Assembly (NCBI GenBank): GCA_031385005.1
Contig: JANNBB010000006.1
Coordinates: 186,001-250,000, forward strand
DNA length: 64,000 nucleotides
Reading direction: 5' to 3'
DNA from: JADKIH01 sp031385005
GTDB taxonomy: Bacteria; Bacteroidota; Bacteroidia; AKYH767-A; 2013-40CM-41-45
Shown here in pieces: positions 8,514 through 17,143 of the stretch. A program made the position numbers and the translations under genes. The notes under the pieces are model-generated. The model did no database searches, was not told the origin of the DNA, and saw only the letters and a program-made list of their open reading frames with translations. The first letter of the stretch is position 1; each line of letters starts with the position of its first letter.

Positions 8514-10898
8514 TTAACGAATACTTTCCTTAATTAATTTTCTCACGACCGAATTTTTTCCATCATTCCAGCTTAACATGTAAATACCGGGAGATAAATC
8601 ACTACCGATGTTGAATGTTGTATTACCGGAAATATGTTTTTGAAAAACAGTTTTACCTAAAATGTCTTTTAATAAGACTTCACCACCTGCGCTTCCGGAA
8701 ATATCTTTTATATCAATGGTAAAATTTTCAAAAAATGGATTGGGAAATACTTGCAATGCTTGCGAATTGTTTTTGGGCGATTCGATACCCGTGATAATAA
8801 TTCCGGTGACGGAAAACTCATCTAAGGCGCCTTCTACAATATTTCCCGGAGCATCATCATATACTTCAACACTAAATTGCATATTGGCAGTTAAAGTAAT
8901 ATAGGATTGAAGTGGGAATGAAGCGAATTGCCAAGTTCCATTCGTGGGATCGTTTTCTGCAATGGTTTCCAGACGAACAGATGTGCTTCCGTTGGAAATT
9001 GTAATCCGCATTGAATCGTTTGGTTGTCCGACACCATCAATATCGAGATAACGTCTATAGTAATTCAAAATAGGATTCTGATAAATCGTAGCATCAAAAA
9101 CAGGAGATGTAAGAATCGTATTTCCATTATCCACATCGTTGGCATTGTAAGGAGCGCCACCATTGTCGGTAACAAAACACTTTGTTCCGCAATCGCCGGT
9201 AACATCGTCTTCCGGATTAATCTCAACATTATTCCCATTGTATGTTCCAACCGGCTCGCCTCTTTCCCATGCGTTATTTGAGCTTCCCATGACTGACCAT
9301 CCGAAATCCAAAGTAAAGTCGTCGTAATATCCCGGAGCCAGAATGGCATCAATCGGCATACTTTGTACCAGTGTAATTGACTTACAAGATGTCTGATATC
9401 CCCATTTTCCGGTGATCATGGTATAAGTATCTAACACTACTCCCGGAAAAGTAAAGAGTCCATTGGAATTAGATGTGGCAGTATAAGTTAAATCGTTGCT
9501 TTCTAAAACTACAGTTACATTGGAAACGGGTAGTCCGGTAAGACTATCTGTTACAACGCCGGAGAAAGGGTAATTGGGAAGTGGAGCTAATTGAATATTG
9601 AGATTGGTAAGAACACCGTTTGAAAGACTAATACCGGTAATAATTTTGGTGTAATAACCCGGTCTGCTAACCTGAATATCATAAGTGCCGGCAACAGCTG
9701 TTCCGGTTCGGAATTCGCCGGAGGCATCTGATGTTCTGCTGAGATTGGCAACAAGTACTTCAACCAAAGCACCACTTAACAAAGTACCGGTGATGCTATC
9801 AGTGACAACACCTTCCAAGTAACAACCACGGATGTAAGTTGGAGTCAAAACGAATAAACCATTATCGATATCGGAAGCTACTACAGTTCCTGAAGGTAAA
9901 AAAGGAAATACTCCCCAGCAACCATTAAATCCATCGCCAGATCCCTGAGGATAGGTATCGTATCTGCCCACTTCAATTGGATTTGCAGGACGTGCAACAT
10001 CGACAATAACAACTCCTTCTTTATACCAGGAAGTAACAGCATAATCATTTAAGATATGGGTATTGTGAACGATTGCTCCGGATCCCGGGTTTGTCTGATA
10101 TCTGGATAATTCTCTAATGTTGCTTAAATCAGATACATCATATGCACCAAGAAAAGAACCGGAATTTTCATCTGTAGTAAATAATGTACGATGATCATCT
10201 GATAACCAGGTATTGTGAGTATAAGAAGTTGGTGTAGTTTGAGTAGCTAAAAGAATGGGATTTGATTTATTGGTAACATCTACAACAGCAAAAAATCCGG
10301 GGTAGATATGTCCTTCATAAAGAGTATCGTTCATAGCAAATCCATCATGTACGTAAATATCACTACCGCTACCGGGAAACACATATTCACCGGCATAGAC
10401 AGGATTCCATGGATCTTGAAGATCGATGAACACCGTATTTCCCTGATTGAAACTACAGCCGTAGAGATATAAAAAACCTTTTGCAGTATCGCAATGCAAA
10501 GCATGAATGGCATCGAGCTGACCGGAAATAACACCATCACCTGTATATTGTTTTTGATTGATAGAAGCAGGTAAATTACTTAAGTCGACGACTGTTAATC
10601 CACCACCGCCTTCTGTGGCTATATAAGCGTATTTTCTATACGTTTTAACTTCTCGCCAATCCGATTGAGGACCTGTTACAGAAAATCGAATAACAGGATT
10701 GGCTGGATCTGTTACATCAACAACATCCAATCCATTATAAGTTCCTACAAGAGCATATTCATTGTCAAGTGAATCTGTATATCCTCCAATATTAGATAGT
10801 GAAGTAGAGCCATATGATAAATTAGCTCTTAATTGAAGATTTTGGGAATAGGTATTTGTGCTGATAGCAATCAGCAAAAGGCAAAAAATATACTTCAT
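8514..10898 (-). CDS. T9SS-secreted choice-of-anchor B family protein
   Basis: A 794-residue secreted protein. After a signal peptide ending near NTYSQ comes a beta-propeller-like region of about 360 residues with repeats such as YNGLDVVDVTDPANPV, GLTVVDLSNLP and GVVIVDVARPANPIEVG, typical of choice-of-anchor B proteins. Two carboxypeptidase-regulatory-like (CNA-B-like) domains follow, each opening GVVTDSxTG. A jelly-roll-like region and a T9SS sorting domain (VFPNPFFENFTIDI to SVVRKLIKESIR) end it. It is therefore probably exported and tethered or released at the cell surface. The ATG at 10898 begins the signal peptide. Its ligand is unknown. Confidence 0.85.
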   Translation of the reverse strand: MKYIFCLLLIAISTNTYSQNLQLRANLSYGSTSLSNIGGYTDSLDNEYALVGTYNGLDVVDVTDPANPVIRFSVTGPQSDWREVKTYRKYAYIATEGGGGLTVVDLSNLPASINQKQYTGDGVISGQLDAIHALHCDTAKGFLYLYGCSFNQGNTVFIDLQDPWNPVYAGEYVFPGSGSDIYVHDGFAMNDTLYEGHIYPGFFAVVDVTNKSNPILLATQTTPTSYTHNTWLSDDHRTLFTTDENSGSFLGAYDVSDLSNIRELSRYQTNPGSGAIVHNTHILNDYAVTSWYKEGVVIVDVARPANPIEVGRYDTYPQGSGDGFNGCWGVFPFLPSGTVVASDIDNGLFVLTPTYIRGCYLEGVVTDSITGTLLSGALVEVLVANLSRTSDASGEFRTGTAVAGTYDIQVSRPGYYTKIITGISLSNGVLTNLNIQLAPLPNYPFSGVVTDSLTGLPVSNVTVVLESNDLTYTATSNSNGLFTFPGVVLDTYTMITGKWGYQTSCKSITLVQSMPIDAILAPGYYDDFTLDFGWSVMGSSNNAWERGEPVGTYNGNNVEINPEDDVTGDCGTKCFVTDNGGAPYNANDVDNGNTILTSPVFDATIYQNPILNYYRRYLDIDGVGQPNDSMRITISNGSTSVRLETIAENDPTNGTWQFASFPLQSYITLTANMQFSVEVYDDAPGNIVEGALDEFSVTGIIITGIESPKNNSQALQVFPNPFFENFTIDIKDISGSAGGEVLLKDILGKTVFQKHISGNTTFNIGSDLSPGIYMLSWNDGKNSVVRKLIKESIR

Positions 10899-11120
10899 GA
10901 GGGATTTTATTTGATGGTAAATTTGCATTTATTAATTCAATCCTACAATAAAGCATTGATATTCGGTTAATTAATAATTATTAAAAATATATCATATAGT
11001 ACTATATATCAATATTTTAAATCAATATACTTAAAGTATATTTAAGCCATGTATCATCTTTAAAAATTTACTCGATTTAGACAAAATGGAATAATACCAA
11101 ATTCAAAAAGAATAAAAAGT

Positions 11121-11149
11121 TTGTTTTTATTCCAAAATATTTACTTTTG
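11121..11149 (+). promoter_or_regulatory. Promoter of the alpha-oxoamine synthase gene, in a 339-base intergenic region
   Basis: TTG (11121-11123), an 18-base spacer and TACTTTTG (11142-11149) match the Bacteroidota -33/-7 promoter pattern. The predicted start lies about 80 bases before the ATG at 11238. The rest of the 10899-11237 intergenic region is very AT-rich, and I see no other element in it. Confidence 0.65.
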
Positions 11150-11237
11150 CCTAAGAAGGAGATAAAAAAGAAGGTTTCGATATTATTCAGAAATTAAATT
11201 TTTGTTCCCCATTTAAGTAATACTAAAAAATAATAAG

Positions 11238-12479
11238 GTGGATTTATTTGAAAAAATAAAAAACAACAGGGGGCCAATCGGTCAACATGCAAAAGATTCT
11301 CATGGATATTTTACATTCCCTAAGTTGGAAGGAGATATTGGAACGCGAATGACTTTTAGAGGCAAAGAGCGATTGATATGGAGTCTCAATAACTATTTAG
11401 GTTTAGCCAATCATCCGGAAGTGCGTTTGGCTGATTTAGAAGGAGCCAAACAATATGGTTTTGCTTCACCGATGGGTGCCCGAATGATGTCGGGAAATAC
11501 TAACCAGCATGAGAAGTTGGAGTCGGAACTTTCCTCTTTTATGGGAAAAGAAGATACGATTTTATTGAATTACGGATATCAGGGAATGGTATCAGCAATA
11601 GATTGTCTGGTTGACCGTCACGATGTAATCGTATACGATAGTGAAAGTCACGCCTGCATAATTGATGGTGTCAGACTACACATGGGAAAAAGATTTGTAT
11701 TCCCTCACAACGATATTGAAAACTGTGCGAAACAATTGGAGCGCGCAAAAAGAATTGTTCGTGAAACCGGAGGATCGATATTAGTCATTACAGAAGGAGT
11801 TTTCGGAATGAGCGGCGATATGGGTAAGTTGAAAGAAATCGTTGCCTTGAAAGAGCGTTTTGATTTCCGCTTATTTGTTGACGATGCACATGGATTCGGA
11901 ACAATGGGAAAAACCGGAGCCGGAACCGGTGAAGAGCAAGGAGTGCAGGATCAGATCGATATTTATTTTGGAACCTTTGCAAAAAGTATGGCCATGATTG
12001 GCGGATTTATTTCCAGTCGTGAAGACGTTGTTGAATACCTAAGGTACAACATGCGTTCACAAATTTTTGCCAAGTCCCTCCCTTCTGCTTTGGTAATTGG
12101 TGCATTGAAGCGACTTGAATTACTTCGCAGCAAGCCGGAATTGAAAGACGATTTATGGAAAGTAGTTAATGCGCTGCAAAGCGGACTTAAGAAAGCCGGT
12201 TTTGATATTGGAAAAACGCAATCACCCGTAACACCGGTTTACATGAGTGGAACCATTGGTGAAGCAACGAACCTCATTTATGATATGCGTGAAAATTACG
12301 ACATCTTCTGTTCGATGGTTGTGTATCCTGTAGTACCGAAAGGAATTATTATTTTACGACTCATTCCAACTGCATCCCATACAATAAAAGATGTTGAATA
12401 TACGATTGATGCATTTTCAAAAGGATATGTAAAACTGAAAGCAGGAGAATACATGTCTGATAAGATTGCTGCATTTTAA
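11238..12479 (+). CDS. Alpha-oxoamine synthase (serine palmitoyltransferase / cysteate acyltransferase-like)
   Basis: A 413-residue fold-type I PLP enzyme. Features are NNYLGLANHPEV (residues 52-63), SPMGARMMSGNTNQHEKLE, YDSESHACIIDGVR (His stacking on PLP), FVDDAHGFGTMGKTGAG and the PLP-lysine motif FGTFAKSMAMIGGF (Lys near 250). The family condenses an acyl thioester with an amino acid. In Bacteroidota the likely products are 3-keto-sphinganine from serine or the sulfonolipid base from cysteate; the acceptor cannot be read from these motifs. A 2-amino-3-ketobutyrate-CoA ligase role is less likely since no tdh partner is near. Histone Hc1 follows 56 bases downstream. Confidence 0.82.
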   Translation: MDLFEKIKNNRGPIGQHAKDSHGYFTFPKLEGDIGTRMTFRGKERLIWSLNNYLGLANHPEVRLADLEGAKQYGFASPMGARMMSGNTNQHEKLESELSSFMGKEDTILLNYGYQGMVSAIDCLVDRHDVIVYDSESHACIIDGVRLHMGKRFVFPHNDIENCAKQLERAKRIVRETGGSILVITEGVFGMSGDMGKLKEIVALKERFDFRLFVDDAHGFGTMGKTGAGTGEEQGVQDQIDIYFGTFAKSMAMIGGFISSREDVVEYLRYNMRSQIFAKSLPSALVIGALKRLELLRSKPELKDDLWKVVNALQSGLKKAGFDIGKTQSPVTPVYMSGTIGEATNLIYDMRENYDIFCSMVVYPVVPKGIIILRLIPTASHTIKDVEYTIDAFSKGYVKLKAGEYMSDKIAAF

Positions 12480-12535
12480 TACCAAGTAAAGAGAACCCCA
12501 CATACACTGATTATTAATCCTAAAAACTAAAAACA

Positions 12536-12721
12536 ATGAAAGAGTACGAAAAAATCAAACAATTGTTAGCCTCTATCGAAGAAGATGTTATTAAATTTTC
12601 TGAGAAAGGCAATGCCGCTGCAGGAACCCGCGTTCGTAAAGGTCTGCAAGATGTAAAACGTGCCTGCCAGGAAATGCGTGATGCAATTCAGGAAGTAAAA
12701 AAATCGGAAAGCCCGCAATAG
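12536..12721 (+). CDS. Histone H1-like protein, Hc1 family
   Basis: A 61-residue protein. The core reads DVIKFSEKGNAAAGTRVRKGLQDVK, the signature of Bacteroidota Hc1-type proteins, which are small Lys/Arg-rich nucleoid proteins resembling chlamydial histone Hc1. It lacks the long Lys/Ala tail of chlamydial Hc1. It probably binds DNA and compacts or regulates the nucleoid. It lies just after the alpha-oxoamine synthase and before a terminator, so it may share that promoter. Confidence 0.85.
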   Translation: MKEYEKIKQLLASIEEDVIKFSEKGNAAAGTRVRKGLQDVKRACQEMRDAIQEVKKSESPQ

Positions 12722-12727
12722 TAAATG

Positions 12728-12751
12728 AACCCGGTTTCAACCGGGTTTTTT
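12728..12751 (+). terminator. Rho-independent terminator after the Hc1 gene
   Basis: A 9-bp stem, AACCCGGTT (12728-12736) against AACCGGGTT (12739-12747), with a 2-base loop and a T-run to 12751. It starts 7 bases after the Hc1 stop. Confidence 0.9.
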
Positions 12752-12761
12752 GTTACTGAAA

Positions 12762-12800
12762 GAAGTTCGGGAAATCGACAAAGTTGATTTCCCGAACTTC
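12762..12800. repeat. Long near-perfect hairpin between Hc1 terminator and tRNA-Met
   Basis: An 18-bp stem, 12762-12779 against 12783-12800, with an AAA loop and a single G-T wobble (the outer 15 pairs are perfect). The following ATTTTATTTT makes a weak T-tract. It follows the Hc1 terminator by 10 bases. It may be a backup terminator or a dispersed palindrome; no second copy is visible in this window. Confidence 0.8.
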
Positions 12801-12846
12801 ATTTTATTTTAATGCCAGTGATCTGCAAGTAATTGAAAATTGATTG

Positions 12847-12876
12847 TTGTAAAAAAGAAATCAATTCGGATATTTG
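12847..12876 (+). promoter_or_regulatory. Promoter of tRNA-Met
   Basis: TTG (12847-12849), a 19-base spacer and GATATTTG (12869-12876), one base off the TAnnTTTG consensus. The expected start site is only a few bases before the tRNA 5' end at 12889. Confidence 0.55.
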
Positions 12877-12888
12877 CAGCCCCAAAAT

Positions 12889-12962
12889 GGCGAGGTAGCT
12901 CAGATGGTTAGAGCGCAGGATTCATAACCCTGAGGTCGGGGGTTCGACTCCCCCTCTCGCTA
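12889..12962 (+). tRNA. tRNA-Met (anticodon CAT)
   Basis: A 74-base cloverleaf with acceptor GGCGAGG pairing with TCTCGCT, D-arm GCTC...GAGC, anticodon loop TTCATAA (anticodon at 12923-12925), T-arm GGGGG-TTCGACT-CCCCC and discriminator A at 12962. CCA is not encoded. The anticodon stem lacks the three G-C pairs of initiator tRNA. A lysidine-modified tRNA-Ile2, which also has CAT, cannot be fully excluded. Confidence 0.93.
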
Positions 12963-12975
12963 CTTTTATCAGTAT

Positions 12976-13004
12976 ACTGTGCACAGTAACTGTCAACAGT
13001 GCAC
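12976..13004 (+). repeat. Palindromic element immediately 3' of tRNA-Met
   Basis: A 29-base element starting with the perfect 12-base palindrome ACTGTGCACAGT (12976-12987) and ending ACAGTGCAC, followed by a T-run at 13005-13009. It starts 14 bases after the tRNA. 26 of its 29 bases match the element at 58679-58707 (read on the minus strand), which sits at the same place after tRNA-Arg and also runs into a T-run. The likely role is tRNA transcription termination or 3' processing. Confidence 0.75.
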
Positions 13005-13009
13005 TTTTT

Positions 13010-13305
13010 AAATTAATTTTTTTTCTTTTTCAATTTATTATTTGAAATTACCAATAAAAAAATCTTTGATATTCATTACTGCGCGCCTACTTCCAATAGA
13101 CCATTCTGAATTTTCCGCAAAAATTAATATGTGGATAGTTTTTTTGTTAAGGTTAAGGGTAAAATCTATTTTTAACCTGGGCAAAAAAGCAGCCACGTTC
13201 TCTCCCAATCTCCTTTTTTAAAAATTTCATTCTAACTAAACTGAAATAAAATGCCTATATTGAGCGCCTACCCGGTAATGAATACCGCCAATTAAATTTT
13301 CAATC
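13010..13305. other. AT-rich intergenic region, no recognised element
   Basis: Between the tRNA-Met element and the START-like gene. There are many A/T runs but no consensus -7 box, no ORF of note and no strong hairpin. The octamer GCGCCTAC occurs twice (about 13083 and 13264) but shows no further structure. Confidence 0.6.
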
Positions 13306-13710
13306 GTGAAGCAAGAAGTAAAATCAAAGAAAAATCAAAAATACAGTATTGAGTTTGAGATAAAATCGTCTCCAAAGATCCTTTTTAACTACCTCAGTAA
13401 TGCTAGCAGTCTGGAAGAATGGTTTGCCGATAAAGTAACCGTTCGTGAAGGCGATTTTATTTTCCATTGGGATGGGACAGAACAGCGTGCTCAAATTGTT
13501 AGTAAAAAAGACTATTCACTTATTCGCTATAAATGGGTTACTGATGATAAAAAAGACGAAACCTTTTTTCAATTTGAGATTCAGCAGGATGAAATCACCG
13601 GTGATGTTGCTTTAATTATTACCGACTTTGCAGATGAGGATGAAAAAGAAGCAAATAAAATGCTTTGGGACAGCCAGATTCATACTCTCATGCATATAAT
13701 CGGATCCTGA
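13306..13710 (+). CDS. START-like (SRPBCC-fold) domain protein
   Basis: A 134-residue protein with the small ligand-binding pattern SIEFEIKSSPKILFNYLSNASSLEEWFAD near the N-terminus, then alternating beta strands (FIFHWDGTEQRAQIVSK, SLIRYKWV, TFFQFEIQ) and a C-terminal helix. This resembles AHSA1/START-like proteins of Bacteroidota. It starts at GTG, and no in-frame ATG exists near the N-terminus. Its stop codon directly abuts the stop codon of the convergent gene at 13711. Ligand unknown. Confidence 0.78.
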   Translation: MKQEVKSKKNQKYSIEFEIKSSPKILFNYLSNASSLEEWFADKVTVREGDFIFHWDGTEQRAQIVSKKDYSLIRYKWVTDDKKDETFFQFEIQQDEITGDVALIITDFADEDEKEANKMLWDSQIHTLMHIIGS

Positions 13711-14307
13711 TCACTTTAGTATTTTCATGAATAATGAAAACATCTCCACTCCAAACGAGACGACTTCATCGTGCTTGTCAACCGGTATTCTTGAACTTAA
13801 CTTTATGAATGCAGCATTTTGCCATAAATGCTCATCAGTAATTTCTTCAACGGGCAGATAATTGTCATTGCCAAAGTGGTACTGCCAGGGTGAATCATTT
13901 ACACAAAAGTAAATTCCTTTTCCTTTTAATAAATGCTTGTTCTTAATTAGTGTCTGACGGAAATGTTTCAGTGAGCTTCCCTGTAAATGAAGCGTGAAAC
14001 TAAATTCATGTCCCCACCAAAACATTGTCCTAAAAGCAAAAATCGATTCGGTCGAAAACTGTCGTGGATAGTCCAAAACAACATAGGGAAATAACTGATA
14101 GTTTTCTCCCCGGAAAATTTTTCCGGCACGAAATTTAAGTCCTTCCATCTCAATTCCGGATTTCTCAAACTCAACCGTTAACCTTTTTTCGAGCTCTCCT
14201 AGCATGGCAACCAGCTTTTTAGTTGAACTGTCCTTAAGCAAGAAAAAATTTTGCTCGCGTAAAGCCTCACTTTCAGCACGACTAAAATTCAAATTTGTAA
14301 CTTGCAT
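13711..14307 (-). CDS. Conserved hypothetical protein
   Basis: A 198-residue soluble protein with no signal peptide or membrane segment. The middle is rich in aromatic residues (YQLFPYVVLDYPRQF, FRTMFWWGHEFSFTLHLQG). I do not recognise a named family. It converges with the START-like gene with no gap, and its ATG lies 27 bases from the divergent start of the LptF/LptG gene, so a very small shared promoter space exists there. Confidence 0.7.
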   Translation of the reverse strand: MQVTNLNFSRAESEALREQNFFLLKDSSTKKLVAMLGELEKRLTVEFEKSGIEMEGLKFRAGKIFRGENYQLFPYVVLDYPRQFSTESIFAFRTMFWWGHEFSFTLHLQGSSLKHFRQTLIKNKHLLKGKGIYFCVNDSPWQYHFGNDNYLPVEEITDEHLWQNAAFIKLSSRIPVDKHDEVVSFGVEMFSLFMKILK

Positions 14308-14334
14308 GCGATATTCTTGAAAGGCAAATATAGT

Positions 14335-15744
14335 GTGAAGAAATTAACTCTACTCGTTTTAAGGGCTTTTGCCGGACCCATGGTTCTGACCTTCCTTATC
14401 TCACTTTTCGTTCTACTGATGCAGTTTCTGTGGAAATACATAGACGATTTAGTGGGGAAAGGCCTTGACTGGATCATTATCATCAAGTTGATGGTTTATG
14501 TGTCTGTTACGCTGGTTCCTCTTGCTCTTCCCTTGTCTTTGCTCCTTTCTTCAATTATGACGTTTGGCAACCTGGCAGAACACTTTGAGTTAACAGCATT
14601 TAAATCAGCCGGTGTTTCGCTTCAAAGAGTCATGAGACCGCTTACGGTTACCGCTATAGCCATCTGTTTTTCTGCATTCTTTTTCAGCAATAACGTATTA
14701 CCTGTTGCTAACCTGAAAATGAATGCATTATTGTACGATGTCCGTCAACAAAAGCCGGCTTTGATGATAAAGGAAGGTATTTTTTATAATGGTATCGACG
14801 GTTATTCTATTCGAATCGGAAAGAAAGACAGTGATGGAAAAACGATAAGAGAAGTAATGATTTATGATCATTCCGAAAGTCGGGGCAATGCTAAACTTAT
14901 TATGGCAGAAAAAGGCAAAATGGCCATGTCAGATGATGAACGCTATCTGCTACTTACTTTATTCAACGGTTCCAGTTATGAAGAGCGGGAAGATAAACCC
15001 GGAAGAAGGTCGCGACCATTCATGCGAACAGAATTTCTGGAACAACAGGTAAAATTCGATCTGAGTTCTTTTAAGATGACACGTACCAATGAACAATTGT
15101 TCAAGGACAATTACCAGATGCTTAATCTGGGACAACTCACCTATGCCTCTGATTCAATAAAGAAAAAACTAACTGATAAGAAGGTTGAGTTTTACAGCAC
15201 CATGCTCAATACTTTAATGATCGACAGTGTAAAATTGGGCAAGCCAAAAAAAACCGGTTTTACTCAACCGAAATTTATCGACAACTTTCCACAAGACAGA
15301 AAGAGAATATTGATTTCATCAGCCTCTTATGCCGCAAGAAATGTAAAAAACATTACAGACGACACTGTAATGGAAATAGAAATTCGCTCGAAAAGTCTGG
15401 CCAAACATCAAATAGAATGGCAAAGAAAGTTTACACTATCCTTTGCTTGCCTGATACTCTTTTTCATTGGCGCGCCTCTGGGTGCCATCATCCGAAAAGG
15501 TGGATTAGGAATGCCCGTTGTTGTGTCCATCATCTTCTTTGTGATTTATCATGTCATTTCCATTTCGGGTGAAAAATTTGCCCGCGAAGGTGTTATTCCA
15601 CCCTGGAAAGGCATGTGGATTTCTTCCGTGGTATTGCTTCCTATTGGTATCTTCCTTTCATATAAGGCTGCAACAGATAGTGCTTTATTCGATAAAGAAT
15701 CCTACAGAAAATTCTTTAGAAAAATTTTAAAAAATAAACGATGA
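14335..15744 (+). CDS. LptF/LptG family permease
   Basis: A membrane protein of about 469 residues. Three N-terminal transmembrane helices include FAGPMVLTFLISLFVLLMQFLW, followed by a large periplasmic beta-jellyroll-like domain and three C-terminal helices (FTLSFACLILFFIGAPLGAIIRKGGLGMPV). The GAPLGAIIRKGG motif is typical. LptF and LptG form the membrane part of the LPS extractor with LptB. The start is GTG at 14335, giving MKKLTLLVLRAFAGP; a TTG at 14302 would add 11 residues that overlap the divergent gene. The second permease is not in the window. Confidence 0.92.
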   Translation: MKKLTLLVLRAFAGPMVLTFLISLFVLLMQFLWKYIDDLVGKGLDWIIIIKLMVYVSVTLVPLALPLSLLLSSIMTFGNLAEHFELTAFKSAGVSLQRVMRPLTVTAIAICFSAFFFSNNVLPVANLKMNALLYDVRQQKPALMIKEGIFYNGIDGYSIRIGKKDSDGKTIREVMIYDHSESRGNAKLIMAEKGKMAMSDDERYLLLTLFNGSSYEEREDKPGRRSRPFMRTEFLEQQVKFDLSSFKMTRTNEQLFKDNYQMLNLGQLTYASDSIKKKLTDKKVEFYSTMLNTLMIDSVKLGKPKKTGFTQPKFIDNFPQDRKRILISSASYAARNVKNITDDTVMEIEIRSKSLAKHQIEWQRKFTLSFACLILFFIGAPLGAIIRKGGLGMPVVVSIIFFVIYHVISISGEKFAREGVIPPWKGMWISSVVLLPIGIFLSYKAATDSALFDKESYRKFFRKILKNKR

Positions 15745-15803
15745 GAATTTGTAGAATCACCTCAAAAATTCCAAACATTTACCATTAAAAGATATTCGCT
15801 GTT

Positions 15804-17000
15804 TTGAAAATTTTACAAATCTGTCATCGCTTGCCTTATCCATCCACCGATGGAGGAAACATTGTGATGATGAATATGGCATTGGCTCTTGCAGAAGCGG
15901 GACATGAAGTACACCAGTTTTCTTTAAACACTAATAAGCACCATGTTGATCCAGCAACAATTCCTGCAGAATTAAAAACGAAAATAAATTTTCATTACGT
16001 TTCAATCGATACCGGTATTACAATATCTGGAGCTTTAAAGAATCTGCTTACTAAAGGCTCCTACAATGTAGAACGATTTTTTTCCAAGGAAGCAGAAGCC
16101 GCACTCACTAAAATACTGAGCGAAAATAATTTTGATATTGTTCAGCTCGAAACACTTTTTGCAACACCTTATATCGATTGTATCAGAAAAAACTCCAAAG
16201 CGAAAATTGTTTTGCGAGCACACAATGTTGAACACATTATCTGGCAGCGTTTATCCTCACAGGAAACCAACTTCTTCAAGAAATTTTATCTTGAATTTCT
16301 TGCTTCGAGAATGAAGACTTATGAACTCAACGTATTAGGATTAATTGATGCACTTGTTCCAATTACAAATGTAGATGAAAAAATATTTTTAAGCTTTTCA
16401 TACAACAAACCTCTCCTCACGTTATCAATGAGTCTGGATATTAAGGAGTATATTTTTAATGAATCCGAAAAAACACAGTTATGCCTTTTTCATTTAGGTT
16501 CGATGGACTGGATGCCAAATGTAGAAGGAGTCAGTTGGTTTTTAAATAACTGTTGGCAGAAGATTCATCTGCTATTTCCTGATCTCTTATTGTTCCTGGC
16601 AGGCAGGAGTTTTCCTGCTGAAATCAGGGATAGAAATCTGTCCAATGTAATCTGTGAAGACAAAATTGAGGATGCTTTTGACTATATGCGAACCAAACAA
16701 ATTATGATTGTTCCTTTACTTTCGGGGAGCGGCATGCGGGTAAAAATAATTCAAGGACTGGCTTTGGGAAAAACAATTGTTTCAACTACCATTGGTGCTG
16801 AAGGAATTCCCGTTGAGAATGGAAAAAACATTTTGATTGCAGATACGCAGGAAGAATTTATTTCAACCATACAGCGTTGCTTGGAAGATCTCGAATGGTG
16901 TAAAAAAATCGGATTAGAAGGACGGAAATTTGTGGAAGAAAATTATTCGAATGAATCGGTTGCCGGTAAATTAGGGCAGTTTTATGAGCAGTTGAACTAA
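15804..17000 (+). CDS. Glycosyltransferase family 4 / group 1 protein
   Basis: A 398-residue GT-B glycosyltransferase. It begins MKILQICHRLPYPSTDGGNIVMMNMALALAEAGHEV, with the Gly-rich N-domain loop and AHNVEHIIWQR in the middle. The C-domain has LFHLGSMDWMPNVEGV and the nucleotide-sugar segment VPLLSGSGMRVKIIQGLALGKTIVSTTIGAEGI. It starts at TTG (15804), since the conserved N-terminus begins exactly there. It probably acts in surface polysaccharide or glycolipid synthesis; the methyltransferases downstream may belong to the same purpose, though spacing is loose. Confidence 0.88.
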   Translation: MKILQICHRLPYPSTDGGNIVMMNMALALAEAGHEVHQFSLNTNKHHVDPATIPAELKTKINFHYVSIDTGITISGALKNLLTKGSYNVERFFSKEAEAALTKILSENNFDIVQLETLFATPYIDCIRKNSKAKIVLRAHNVEHIIWQRLSSQETNFFKKFYLEFLASRMKTYELNVLGLIDALVPITNVDEKIFLSFSYNKPLLTLSMSLDIKEYIFNESEKTQLCLFHLGSMDWMPNVEGVSWFLNNCWQKIHLLFPDLLLFLAGRSFPAEIRDRNLSNVICEDKIEDAFDYMRTKQIMIVPLLSGSGMRVKIIQGLALGKTIVSTTIGAEGIPVENGKNILIADTQEEFISTIQRCLEDLEWCKKIGLEGRKFVEENYSNESVAGKLGQFYEQLN

Positions 17001-17143
17001 CGATTTATTGATTTAAAATTAACAGAATGTTTTTAACAATTTAGGGGGGTAAACTTATTGATAATCTCTGATTTTCAAGATTGGTTTTTCAATATATTGT
17101 ACGGGTATATAACAACTTACTTCCAATATAAAACTTACTTCCT

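Noticed and set aside
13078..13271. GCGCCTAC octamer occurring twice upstream of the START-like gene
   Set aside because: Only 8 bases, with no symmetry and no shared flanks; expected by chance.
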